A DNA stretch of 64,000 nt from an uncultured Clostridia bacterium (GTDB lineage Bacteria > Bacillota > Clostridia > Lachnospirales > Lachnospiraceae). Numbering within the stretch: position 1 is the first letter of the stretch; every line of letters starts with the position of its first letter. The stretch covers positions 50,482 to 114,481 of the forward strand of contig CANRWA010000003.1 of assembly GCA_947643415.1 (NCBI GenBank), read 5' to 3'. The position numbers were made by a program, and so were the translations under genes. This document shows, one piece after another, positions 26,683 through 34,623 of the stretch. The notes under the pieces were generated by a model. That model saw nothing but the letters and a program-made list of their open reading frames with translations, made no database searches and was not told where the DNA came from.

Positions 26683-27385
26683 GATAGAGGAAGTGAGGAT
26701 CAGCCAGGAGATTTTTTATTATCTTCTGGAGAATCATGAGCTCAGGGAGGAGACAGAACAGGTATTGTACAGGGCATATACAGAGCAGGAGACAGTGCAG
26801 AATCTTGTGAAATCCCAGGGAGAGGTGGCAGGCAGTACCATTGAGAGGTATGGCAATGTGATCTACCTGATCCCCAGAGAGGAGAATAATTTTCTTGGTT
26901 TCTCCAAAGCCCAGTTGAAGTCGGTACTTTGTAAGTCGAACGCTACAGACCGGGACTATTACCTGTCACAGTTTGTGATCCTGACACTGCTGGTGGAATT
27001 TTTTGACGGACAGGGCAGCAGCAGTAAGACACGGGAATATATCCGGGTGGGAGAGCTGCAGAATTGTATTTCAGGGCGCCTTAAGGAGGGGGCAGAGAGC
27101 ACAGAGGAACAGCAGGAGGAGGATGGTATTGCCTTTTCAGATATCCTGCAGGCATATGAGGCGCTCAGGTCCGATGAGAGAGGTTCCCGTGCCCGCACGA
27201 CGAAAGAGGGATTTTTACATCAGATCCTTACTTTTCTGCAGAAGCAGGGGTTGATCGAATATGTGGAACAGGATGAGATGATCAAGACGACCAGGAAACT
27301 GGATAACTTTATGGATTGGAATCTTCTGAACCAGAATAATTACCAGAGAATACGTAAGGTACTGGGGGTGGCGGAAAATGAGTAA
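26672..27385 (+). CDS. jetB: Wadjet KITE subunit JetB (DUF4194-like)
   Basis: 237 residues. A tandem winged-helix protein comparable to MukE: NFLGFSKAQLKSVLCKSNATDRDYYLSQFVILTLLVEFFDGQ, then the second lobe GFLHQILTFLQKQGLIEYVEQDEMIKTTRKLDNFMDWNLLNQNNYQRI. It sits between JetA and JetC as the two KITE-type regulators of the SMC complex. GGAGGAAAAAG precedes the ATG. Overlaps of 11 bp with jetA and 8 bp with jetC make a tightly coupled operon. Confidence 0.85.
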   Translation: MAYEIEEVRISQEIFYYLLENHELREETEQVLYRAYTEQETVQNLVKSQGEVAGSTIERYGNVIYLIPREENNFLGFSKAQLKSVLCKSNATDRDYYLSQFVILTLLVEFFDGQGSSSKTREYIRVGELQNCISGRLKEGAESTEEQQEEDGIAFSDILQAYEALRSDERGSRARTTKEGFLHQILTFLQKQGLIEYVEQDEMIKTTRKLDNFMDWNLLNQNNYQRIRKVLGVAENE

Positions 27386-30300
27386 GATCAATGCAGTGAG
27401 GCTGATTAATCTGAATTACAATAATAATGCCATCAAAGTCAGTGATGAGACATTTCATATGAATGGGGAGAGCACGCTATTTTCTCTGCGCAATGGCGGC
27501 GGTAAGTCTGTTTTGGTGCAGATGATGATGGCACCCTTTGTTCATAAGCGCTACAGGGATGCCAAGGACCGTCCCTTTGAGAGTTATTTTACAACGGCGA
27601 AGCCGACTTTTATCCTTGTTGAGTGGGTGTTAGACCAGAAGGCGGGGTATGTGCTGACCGGAATGATGGTGCGCAGAAGCCAGAGTATGGAGGAAGGGCG
27701 GTCAGACAACCTGGAGATGGTGAACTTTGTCTGTGAGTACAGGGAATCCTGTTCGACAGATATCCATCATCTTCCCGTGGTGGAGAAGGGGAAGAAGGAG
27801 ATGACGCTGAAGAACTTTGCTGCCTGCCGCCAGTTGTTTGAGGAATTAAAAAAAGATTCCTCCAGCCACTTTTATTGTTATGATATGGCGAATTCTGCCC
27901 AGTCCAGGCAGTATTTTGATAAATTGATGGAGTACCAGATCAATTACAGGGAATGGGAATCTATCATCAAAAAGGTAAATCTGGAGGAGTCGGGCCTGTC
28001 GAATCTTTTCGCTGACTGCAGGGATGAGAGAGGGCTGGTGGAGAAATGGTTTCTGGAGGCAGTGGAGGGGAAACTAAATAAAGAAAAGAACCGGATGAAA
28101 GAGTTTCAGGCTATCACGGGCAAATATGTGGGGCAGTATAAGGATAACCAGTCTAAGATCCAGCGGAGGGATACCATCCGCCTCTTTAAGGAAGAGGGGA
28201 AACGGATTGAGGAGAAGGCTCTGTATTATCAGGAAATTGAGGGGAAAAAAGAACAGCAGGAAAACCGGATCGCATGTTTTATCCGGGATATTGGCATGCT
28301 GAAGGATATGGTACAGGGGAAACTGCAGGAGACGGAGGCTGAGCTGGAAGAGGTTCAGCGTGCCGTGGAGCGTGTACAGTATGAGAAACTGTCTAATGAA
28401 TACCATGAGACAGCAGAAAGGCAGAGATTTCACATCAGTAACCGGGATATGATCGCTATGGAGCAGGAGGAACTAGAGAGGGAGTACCAGGCATGTGAGG
28501 ATAAGCGGCATCTTCTCTCCTGTGTGCGGCAGCAGAATATAGTGGCGGCAGAGAGGGCAGACCTTGAGGAGATCCGTCAGAAGCTGGCAGTCTGTCAGCG
28601 GGAAAAGGAGGATCTGACGCCAGAGAGGGATTATCTTGGACATGTCCTGAAAGGCCATTATGAAGGACTGCTGGAGGAGAATCAGGCGGACCAGGAAGAA
28701 AAAGACAGAGAGAGAGGACAGGCAGAGAAGGATATCCTTGGCTGGCAGGATAATATACAGGAGACAGAACATGCATTGCGGGAGAATGCCGCAAGGGAAG
28801 GGGCGCTTGGCAGCAGTGTTCGGGCATATGATGGGCAGGAGCGGCAGTTCAATGACCGTTATGGAACAAAGTTGACCCGGAATATTCTGGGGCTGTATGA
28901 GCCGGGTGCATTGGAGATCCAGAGGGAGATGGAGCAGCGCCAATTGGAGGAAGCTGTCCGCCGGCAGCGGAAGAGGCGGAAGGAACTGGAGGATGCAAAG
29001 GAGCAGAGCCGGAATCTGCAGCGTCATTCGGAACATCTGGGGAAGGAGATCCAGCAGGGAGAGTGGGGGAGGCAGCAGAAGGAGAAGCTGCGTACTGTTT
29101 ATGAGGAGGAGCTAAGCGTCCGGTCTGCCATATTGAAATATCTTGAGCTGGGAGAGGAGGATCTGTTTGATACAGATAAGATTCTGCGTGTGTCTGAGCG
29201 GAAACTTCAGGAAATCGCAGAATTGCGCCGTGCGCTGGAGAAGGAAGGGGACAGTCTGCAGAAAGAATACCAGAAACTTACCCAGGGAAAGGTGTTGGAG
29301 CTGTCAGAAGAGCTGCAGCAGGATCTGGCAGATATTGGAATCCATATTGTATACGGAATGGAATGGCTCAGGAAAAACGGGTACTCTGAGAGACGGAACA
29401 GGGAGATCGTGAAAAATCATCCTCTGCTGCCATATGCGCTGGTCCTGTCAGGAAAAGAACTGGAGAAACTGTCACAGCACACAGACGGTATCTACACTTC
29501 ATTCCCGATCCCTGTTATCCGGCGCGAACTCTTGGAGGAAAAAACGGATGGGGTGCCAGACAGCAGTGTCATTGATTTTCCGAGGGTCAGTTTCTATGTA
29601 CTCTTCAATGAGAATCTGCTGAGTGAAGAGAAATTGGAAGAGCTGGTGAGGGCAACCGAACAAAAGATACAGCGGAAGAAGGAGGCGGCAGCCCGCAGGA
29701 ATGAGGAATATAAAGAATATTTTCAGCGCAGGGAGACGATACGGAATCAGAAAGTCAGCAGGGAGCGCGACAGAGTTAATAAGGAAGAACTGGAAAAACT
29801 TAGGGTACAGATAGAGACACTGATTGAGGAGAAGCAACAGGCATTAGAGCAATTAGCACAGCTTGCTGACAGAGTGGCACTGCTGGAGCAGAGGATTCGG
29901 GAAGCAGACCGGGAGATCGACCGGACGGAACGGAGAGTGGCCGATTTTTCCCAGTTATGTGCAGCATATGAAGTATATGAGGAGAACCGACGGGAACTGG
30001 AACATTGCCGGAAAGAGGGAAAGGGGCTGGAGGAGAAGAAAGAGCTGGCATACAGTCAGATGGAAAAACGGCAGAATGAACGGGAGAGCTTGAGAATGGA
30101 ACTTGATGCATTGGCCCAGATAAGGCGGGAACTCCATGAGAGCTGCCGCCAATATGCAGGGTATGATGGCAGTGTTCCAGAAGATGCGGTGAGTGAGGAA
30201 CTGAAGGCAATGGATATTGCGGATCAGGAGGCAAGATTCCGGGCTGTCACAGCGAATCTGTCCCAGGAACTGCAGGAGCTTGAAAGACAGGAACAGAAGG

Positions 30301-31799
30301 CACTGCGGCGATATCAGGATGCAGAACAGGATCTGGAAGACCTGCAGGAGAAATATCATCTGGGGCCAGAGCAGTGGGTGGGAGTGCAGTATAGCAAGAA
30401 GGAAGAGACACACCTGGAGATTCAGTGTGAAGACCTGATGAAAAAGAAAGATTACAAGACTGTGCTCTGGAATGAGGAGAATACGGAGGCAGCAGTATTA
30501 AAAAGCCAGATGGATACTTGTGTGAAACGGATCCGGACAGAGTGCGGCAGAGAAGAACCGCTTGCAAGAGAGAAGATACAGGATCAGGATTTTGATGCAG
30601 TGAGAAACCGGCTGGAACATAAGAGGAAGGAGATACAGAAGACCGCGGATGCCCATAAAGAATTACTTCAGGGGTATGAGGAGAATCTGACAGCACTGGC
30701 AGAGTATAGTGAACTGCCGGTGGGAGAGCCTGTGGAATGGGAGGAACCACTGGCGGAACTGAACCGTGTCCGGCTCCGCAGCCGAAAGGGAGAACTGGTC
30801 CGGGATTATAAGGAGATCCTGGAGCGGGGGCGGGATGCCAGGGAACAGCTTGTCAGGGTGCTGAACCAGATTATCAGAATGGAGGTATTTTCAGATGAAT
30901 ATTACCAGAAACCGTTGGAGAATATGCTTGCACTGACAGAGAATGCATCCCAGGTACTGCGGCAGTTGGATACAACGGTACAATCCTATGAGGACCTGAT
31001 GGAGAAACTGGAGATCGACATCTCTGTGGTGGAGAAGGAGAAAGAACGCATCGTGGAACTGATGGAAGAGTATATCCATGATGTGCATACCAGCCTTGGT
31101 AAGATCGATGCCAATTCAACGATCACGATACGTGAGCGTTCGCTGAAAATGTTGAAGATCCAGCTTCCGGAATGGGAAGAAAATGAAACCCTGTACCATA
31201 TACGCCTTTCGGACCTGATCGATGAAATCACCCACAGGGGAATTGATATTTTTGAGCGGAATGAAAATGCACAGGAGTATTTTGGCACACAGATTACAAC
31301 GAAGAATCTGTATGATACGGTGATTGGTATCAGTGAGATTCAGATCAGGCTGTATAAGGTGGAAGAACAGAGGGAATATCCCATCACCTGGGCAGAAGTG
31401 GCGAAGAACTCTGGCGGCGAGGGTTTTCTATCTGCCTTTGTGATCCTTTCCAGCCTCCTGTATTATATGAGGAAAGACGATACGGATTTCTTTGCCGACA
31501 GGAATGAAGGAAAGGTTCTTGTGATGGACAACCCTTTTGCACAGACAAATGCCTCTCATCTGTTGAAACCGCTGATGGATATGGCGAAGAAGGCAAATAC
31601 CCAGCTCATCTGCCTGAGCGGACTGGGCGGGGAATCTATATATAACCGTTTTGATAATATTTATGTGCTGAACCTCGTTGCCGCCAGCCTGCGGAACGGC
31701 ATGCAGTATCTCAAGACCGATCATGTGAAAGGAAGTGAGCCGGATGTAATGGTTGTATCGCAGATTGAGGTAGTGGAACAGATGGAGCTGGTATTTTAG
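27378..31799 (+). CDS. jetC: Wadjet SMC-like ATPase JetC
   Basis: 1473 residues, an SMC/MukB-type protein. Walker A RNGGGKSVLVQ lies near residue 39-47; the ABC signature NSGGEGFLSAFVIL near 1342; Walker B KVLVMDNPFAQTNASH near 1378. Between them are two long coiled-coil arms (about 210-640 and 780-1250) separated by a hinge-like globular region containing ILGLYEPGALEIQ and the ADIGIHIVYGMEWL segment. It is the loop-extruding motor of Wadjet, which recognises small circular DNA by its topology. The reading frame is intact, so the system is probably functional. A terminator at 31860-31896 follows. Confidence 0.9.
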   Translation: MSKINAVRLINLNYNNNAIKVSDETFHMNGESTLFSLRNGGGKSVLVQMMMAPFVHKRYRDAKDRPFESYFTTAKPTFILVEWVLDQKAGYVLTGMMVRRSQSMEEGRSDNLEMVNFVCEYRESCSTDIHHLPVVEKGKKEMTLKNFAACRQLFEELKKDSSSHFYCYDMANSAQSRQYFDKLMEYQINYREWESIIKKVNLEESGLSNLFADCRDERGLVEKWFLEAVEGKLNKEKNRMKEFQAITGKYVGQYKDNQSKIQRRDTIRLFKEEGKRIEEKALYYQEIEGKKEQQENRIACFIRDIGMLKDMVQGKLQETEAELEEVQRAVERVQYEKLSNEYHETAERQRFHISNRDMIAMEQEELEREYQACEDKRHLLSCVRQQNIVAAERADLEEIRQKLAVCQREKEDLTPERDYLGHVLKGHYEGLLEENQADQEEKDRERGQAEKDILGWQDNIQETEHALRENAAREGALGSSVRAYDGQERQFNDRYGTKLTRNILGLYEPGALEIQREMEQRQLEEAVRRQRKRRKELEDAKEQSRNLQRHSEHLGKEIQQGEWGRQQKEKLRTVYEEELSVRSAILKYLELGEEDLFDTDKILRVSERKLQEIAELRRALEKEGDSLQKEYQKLTQGKVLELSEELQQDLADIGIHIVYGMEWLRKNGYSERRNREIVKNHPLLPYALVLSGKELEKLSQHTDGIYTSFPIPVIRRELLEEKTDGVPDSSVIDFPRVSFYVLFNENLLSEEKLEELVRATEQKIQRKKEAAARRNEEYKEYFQRRETIRNQKVSRERDRVNKEELEKLRVQIETLIEEKQQALEQLAQLADRVALLEQRIREADREIDRTERRVADFSQLCAAYEVYEENRRELEHCRKEGKGLEEKKELAYSQMEKRQNERESLRMELDALAQIRRELHESCRQYAGYDGSVPEDAVSEELKAMDIADQEARFRAVTANLSQELQELERQEQKALRRYQDAEQDLEDLQEKYHLGPEQWVGVQYSKKEETHLEIQCEDLMKKKDYKTVLWNEENTEAAVLKSQMDTCVKRIRTECGREEPLAREKIQDQDFDAVRNRLEHKRKEIQKTADAHKELLQGYEENLTALAEYSELPVGEPVEWEEPLAELNRVRLRSRKGELVRDYKEILERGRDAREQLVRVLNQIIRMEVFSDEYYQKPLENMLALTENASQVLRQLDTTVQSYEDLMEKLEIDISVVEKEKERIVELMEEYIHDVHTSLGKIDANSTITIRERSLKMLKIQLPEWEENETLYHIRLSDLIDEITHRGIDIFERNENAQEYFGTQITTKNLYDTVIGISEIQIRLYKVEEQREYPITWAEVAKNSGGEGFLSAFVILSSLLYYMRKDDTDFFADRNEGKVLVMDNPFAQTNASHLLKPLMDMAKKANTQLICLSGLGGESIYNRFDNIYVLNLVAASLRNGMQYLKTDHVKGSEPDVMVVSQIEVVEQMELVF

Positions 31800-31844
31800 G
31801 AATTGTTATAAAAAGAAATTTCTGATTGCTGTATAAAAAACTGA

Positions 31845-32280
31845 TTATATGTAATAATAAAAAATGCAACGTTTTGTTATAAAATGTTGCATTTTTTCTG
31901 CCTGTTCGATGCCAAGATACCGTTTTGTTATGTCATAAGAAGAATGATTGTAAATATTCATCAGCATGGCAGGTGGGGTTCCATGCTGCCATGCGTAATA
32001 TCCAAAAGTCTTGCGCAGGGAATGGCAACTGCCCCCCCTGGTCCAGGCCACAATAAATAGCAGCTTTTTTGATGACCCGGAATGCCTGGGAACGGTATTT
32101 CTTTTTGGAATTCTGATAAACATCTCTCCAGCGGAGAGACAGAATATCGCTGATCCGGAGGGCAGAGTTCAGCCCAAGAACGATAAGGGCATAGTTTCTG
32201 GGATTATATTGTACATTCTTGTAGTAATTGCGAAACATGGTTAGTTTCTTGCTGTCTTTGATCGGCATTGTAGCACACAT
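31845..32280 (-). pseudogene. Broken tyrosine recombinase/integrase
   Basis: Minus-strand reading from ATG 32280 (AGAAGGAAGG before it): [47 protein letters not shown], the N-terminal half of the catalytic domain with Arg I (ALRISDIL). About 60 residues after SLRWRDVY are missing compared with usual integrases. At a run of seven C (plus strand 32032-32038) the frame breaks; with six, it continues [20 protein letters not shown], the His-x-x-Arg box, to [20 protein letters not shown] with the catalytic Tyr. Both the deletion and the frameshift argue for a dead enzyme. Its place at the end of the Wadjet operon suggests the system arrived on a mobile element. Confidence 0.8.
31860..31896. terminator. 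Bidirectional terminator after jetC
   Basis: AAAAATGCAAC (31860-31870) and GTTGCATTTTT (31886-31896) form a hairpin with A/T-flanks that works on both strands. It ends jetC on plus and underlies the end of the integrase remnant on minus. Confidence 0.7.
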
Positions 32281-32362
32281 AATTAAACCTTCCTTCTGAT
32301 AAAAAAGTAACATTATATAACAATTTGTTGTATTTATTCCAAAAGACAGGGAGGTCTTGCCA

Positions 32363-32605
32363 ATGCTTAGGTTATCACTTAGCACAGAAGAGTACCTGAT
32401 GCTGGGAGAGGACATTCGGATTGTCTTCTTAGGGGGAACCAACCACCATCTCCGGATTATGATCGATGCACCGAAAGACGTGAATATCGTGCGGAGCACA
32501 GTTCTGGAGAAGAAGAATCCTGAGATGAAAGAAAAAACGCCAAAGTATTATGCGGAACCGGAACTTCCGGAAAAGTACCGCAAAAAAAGAAGCGGTAATC
32601 GCTAG
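32363..32605 (+). CDS. csrA: CsrA-like RNA-binding translational regulator
   Basis: 80 residues. MLRLSLSTEEYLMLGEDIRIVFLGGTNHHLRIMIDAPKDVNIVRSTVLEKK follows the CsrA beta-strand pattern (strand 1 MLxLxL, central APKDVNIVR core) with a divergent first strand. CsrA dimers bind GGA motifs and repress translation, classically of flagellin in Firmicutes. Here flagellin is the next gene. The ATG at 32363 follows GGGAGG. The tail is Lys/Pro-rich. A run of seven A (32582-32588) near the end is notable: with six, the frame would run 37 codons further (EAVIASTDNNQ... to a TAA near 32694). No fliW is visible in the window. Confidence 0.75.
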   Translation: MLRLSLSTEEYLMLGEDIRIVFLGGTNHHLRIMIDAPKDVNIVRSTVLEKKNPEMKEKTPKYYAEPELPEKYRKKRSGNR

Positions 32606-32704
32606 TACAGATAATAACCAGAGGGGAGGCAGCGCTGCAGCCGGGCCCGTAACAGAAGCTGCTGCATCTCTGGATATTATAGAAAAAAAGAACTAAAAAA
32701 GCAA

Positions 32705-32740
32705 TCGTGCATATGGATGTGCACGAAAAAAACAAGGAGG
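32705..32740 (+). promoter_or_regulatory. Predicted CsrA-binding leader of flagellin mRNA
   Basis: TCGTGCA (32705-32711) and TGCACGA (32720-32726) make a perfect 7-bp stem whose 8-nt loop is TATGGATG, exposing GGA. A second GGA lies in the ribosome binding site AAGGAGG (32734-32740). A loop GGA plus a binding-site GGA is the standard two-site CsrA target. Confidence 0.7.
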
Positions 32741-32748
32741 TAATCATT

Positions 32749-33561
32749 ATGATAGTACAGCACAATCTAACTTCAATGAATGCCAACAGGCAGCTTGGCA
32801 TTGTAGGGAACAATCTTTCCAAATCCACAGAGAAACTTGCCAGTGGTTACAGAGTGAACCGTGCAGCGGATGATGCAGCAGGACTGGCGATTTCAGAGAA
32901 GATGAGAGCACAGGTCCGCGGCCTGAACCGGGCATCGGATAATGCCCAGGATGGCATCTCCATGATCCAGACAGCAGAAGGAGCCATGGACCAGCAGCAT
33001 GCGATTCTGCAGAGAGCCCGCGAACTGGTTGTACAGGGATCGAATAGTGGTGTCTTAAACAAGGGGGATGCTGACGATGACTTCCAGAAGATTAATGATG
33101 AGTTGGCAAAACTAGGTGAAGAGTACACGAGAATCAATACTGATACAGAGTTTAATAAGAAAAAACTTCTGGATGGCAATTATAGTGGGTATTTGCAGAT
33201 TGGAGCAAATGAAGGTCAGGGCATAACAGTTGAAATTGAAAAATATGACTGGGAAGATCTTGAACTGGGTGAAGATGGAGAAGCAAATTCTGCTTTGCTG
33301 GCTACGGTTGATGGACTGATGGAAAATGTCAGTACGCAGCGTTCATTGCTTGGCGCGTATCAGAATCGACTGGAGTACACGGTCAAGGTAGATGACAATA
33401 CTGCTGAGAACCTTCAGGCTGCTGAGTCCCGTATCCGCGATACAGATATGGCAGATGAGATGACCAGATTCTCTAAGGAGAGCATCCTTCAGCAGGCAGC
33501 TACTTCTATGCTGGCCCAGGCAAATCAGGCAAACCAGGGTGTACTTTCCCTTTTACAGTAA
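32749..33561 (+). CDS. Flagellin
   Basis: 270 residues. The N-terminal D0/D1 region IVQHNLTSMNANRQLGIVGNNLSKSTEKLASGYRVNRAADDAAGLAISEKMRAQVRGL and the C-terminal RIRDTDMADEMTRFSKESILQQAATSMLAQANQANQGVLSLLQ are typical. The variable middle is very short (about residues 140-200), so the filament surface domains D2/D3 are absent. The subunit is exported by the flagellar type III apparatus. No other flagellar structural gene is in the window. The ATG at 32749 follows AAGGAGG with 8 bp spacing; an upstream in-frame ATG at 32707 falls within the leader hairpin. Translation is probably repressed by the adjacent CsrA. Confidence 0.95.
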   Translation: MIVQHNLTSMNANRQLGIVGNNLSKSTEKLASGYRVNRAADDAAGLAISEKMRAQVRGLNRASDNAQDGISMIQTAEGAMDQQHAILQRARELVVQGSNSGVLNKGDADDDFQKINDELAKLGEEYTRINTDTEFNKKKLLDGNYSGYLQIGANEGQGITVEIEKYDWEDLELGEDGEANSALLATVDGLMENVSTQRSLLGAYQNRLEYTVKVDDNTAENLQAAESRIRDTDMADEMTRFSKESILQQAATSMLAQANQANQGVLSLLQ

Positions 33562-33627
33562 GGGCGACTGGGCAGCCGGGTGATATCGGGATAGCTATAC
33601 TGTCCGGCCAGAGAGGCAGAAGAATTC

Positions 33628-34197
33628 ATGGAAGAAAATCAGGGAAAAAACAAAGTGCTGGAGAAACTCCCAGGACAGGAAAGTTCATTATCCAAACGGA
33701 ATAAATGGATGATTCTGCTGGTGATCGCTATAGCCATTCTTATTGCTGCCTGCCTCCTCGCCTTTTTCTGGAGATTCAGGGGAAGCGAGGAGGAAAGCGG
33801 CGGGATTGGTTATGATGCGAATGCCATGGTAGTGACCGATGAGGATGAACTTCAGAAAATGGTTGACGAAATGCAGGCGAAAGACGGCCAGATTTCGCTT
33901 GAGTATAAAAATGTCGCCAACAGCAGTGATGGCAGTAGTTTTGATTGCTATATTGCCAATTCGGCAAAGAATAAGTATGACATGTATCTGGGAATCTATA
34001 CGGATGCAAGTTATAAAGAAGAATTGTTTCTAACCCAGCTTATGAAACCGGGTTCCGGTATTAAGAATTTTAAATCTAAGAAAAAACTGGAGTCGGGGCA
34101 GCATAATGTTGTGCTGGTATTTACACTGGTCGAAGATGACCATAAGACCATTCATACACAGACGGTGGTAACATATGTACTGAATGTGGAGGAATAG
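33628..34197 (+). CDS. Membrane-anchored extracellular protein of unknown function
   Basis: 189 residues. A cytoplasmic N-terminus of about 26 residues (EENQGKNKVLEKLPGQES) is followed by one membrane span, WMILLVIAIAILIAACLLAFFW (about 27-48), and then an extracellular beta-rich domain: YDANAMVVTDEDELQKMV, ISLEYKNVANSSDGSSFDCYIANS, HNVVLVFTLVEDDHKTIHTQTVVTYVLNV. Not recognised. It follows flagellin and precedes a signal-peptide fragment, 48 bp away, with which it is probably transcribed. The domain form suggests a membrane-held partner for secreted proteins; that is inference. Confidence 0.65.
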   Translation: MEENQGKNKVLEKLPGQESSLSKRNKWMILLVIAIAILIAACLLAFFWRFRGSEEESGGIGYDANAMVVTDEDELQKMVDEMQAKDGQISLEYKNVANSSDGSSFDCYIANSAKNKYDMYLGIYTDASYKEELFLTQLMKPGSGIKNFKSKKKLESGQHNVVLVFTLVEDDHKTIHTQTVVTYVLNVEE

Positions 34198-34245
34198 GTT
34201 ATGGTATATATCAAATCCAAATAAAAACAAGGGAGGTAATGGATT

Positions 34246-34368
34246 ATGAAAAAGAAAATTTTATCTTTAGCACTGGCAGGAGTTATGGTACTTTCTGCAG
34301 GAAGTGCGGCACAGGCAGCAACAACTGTTTCAGAGACAGATGGTGTTTATTCAACTTTACACCTGTAG
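34246..34368 (+). pseudogene. Truncated secreted-protein gene (signal peptide only)
   Basis: AAGGGAGG is followed by a 40-codon frame: MKKKILSLALAGVMVLSAGS, AAQAATTVSETDGVYSTLHL, then TAG. The first 25 residues are a clear signal peptide with an AQA cleavage site. The mature part is only about 15 residues, and no homologous frame continues downstream, so this looks like the 5' end of a deleted gene. A short secreted peptide cannot be ruled out, since the terminator at 34436 follows neatly. Confidence 0.55.
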
Positions 34369-34435
34369 TTGGAACAAACTAATATGAATCAGAATGGAAT
34401 CTCTGATTGCCCTCAGCAAAAATGGGTATAAAGAA

Positions 34436-34474
34436 TAGCATCCTCACCTTAGATGGCAGGGATGCTATTTTTGT
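34436..34474 (+). terminator. Intrinsic terminator after the flagellin-region unit
   Basis: TAGCATCC and GGATGCTA pair around a 16-nt loop and are followed by TTTTTG. Confidence 0.8.
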
Positions 34475-34604
34475 AGCTTAACAGCACCGTAAACAGTATA
34501 CTAGATTATGAAAGCGTCAGACGCCTAAATCAGCGTCAAACGACCCTTGCTTTATCACAGGACAGAGGGTATAATGAATTTATGGAATTGGCGCCGTTGA
34601 GCTA
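34474..34604. repeat. Inverted-repeat pair flanking a promoter (second element)
   Basis: Left arm TAGCTTAACAGCACC (34474-34488) and right arm GGCGCCGTTGAGCTA (34590-34604; reverse complement TAGCTCAACGGCGCC) agree at 12 of 15 positions. The right arm, read on minus, is exact to the shared motif TAGCTCAACGGCGCCAATT. Between them lie two direct repeats AGCGTCAnACG (34513-34523 and 34532-34542) and a promoter. Confidence 0.6.
34547..34575 (+). promoter_or_regulatory. Promoter inside the inverted-repeat pair
   Basis: TTGCTT (34547-34552), 17-bp spacer, TATAAT (34570-34575), pointing into the AlbA_2 gene. The two AGCGTCAnACG direct repeats just upstream are placed as activator sites would be. Confidence 0.65.
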
Positions 34605-34623
34605 GGACAAGGGAGGTGGACAT

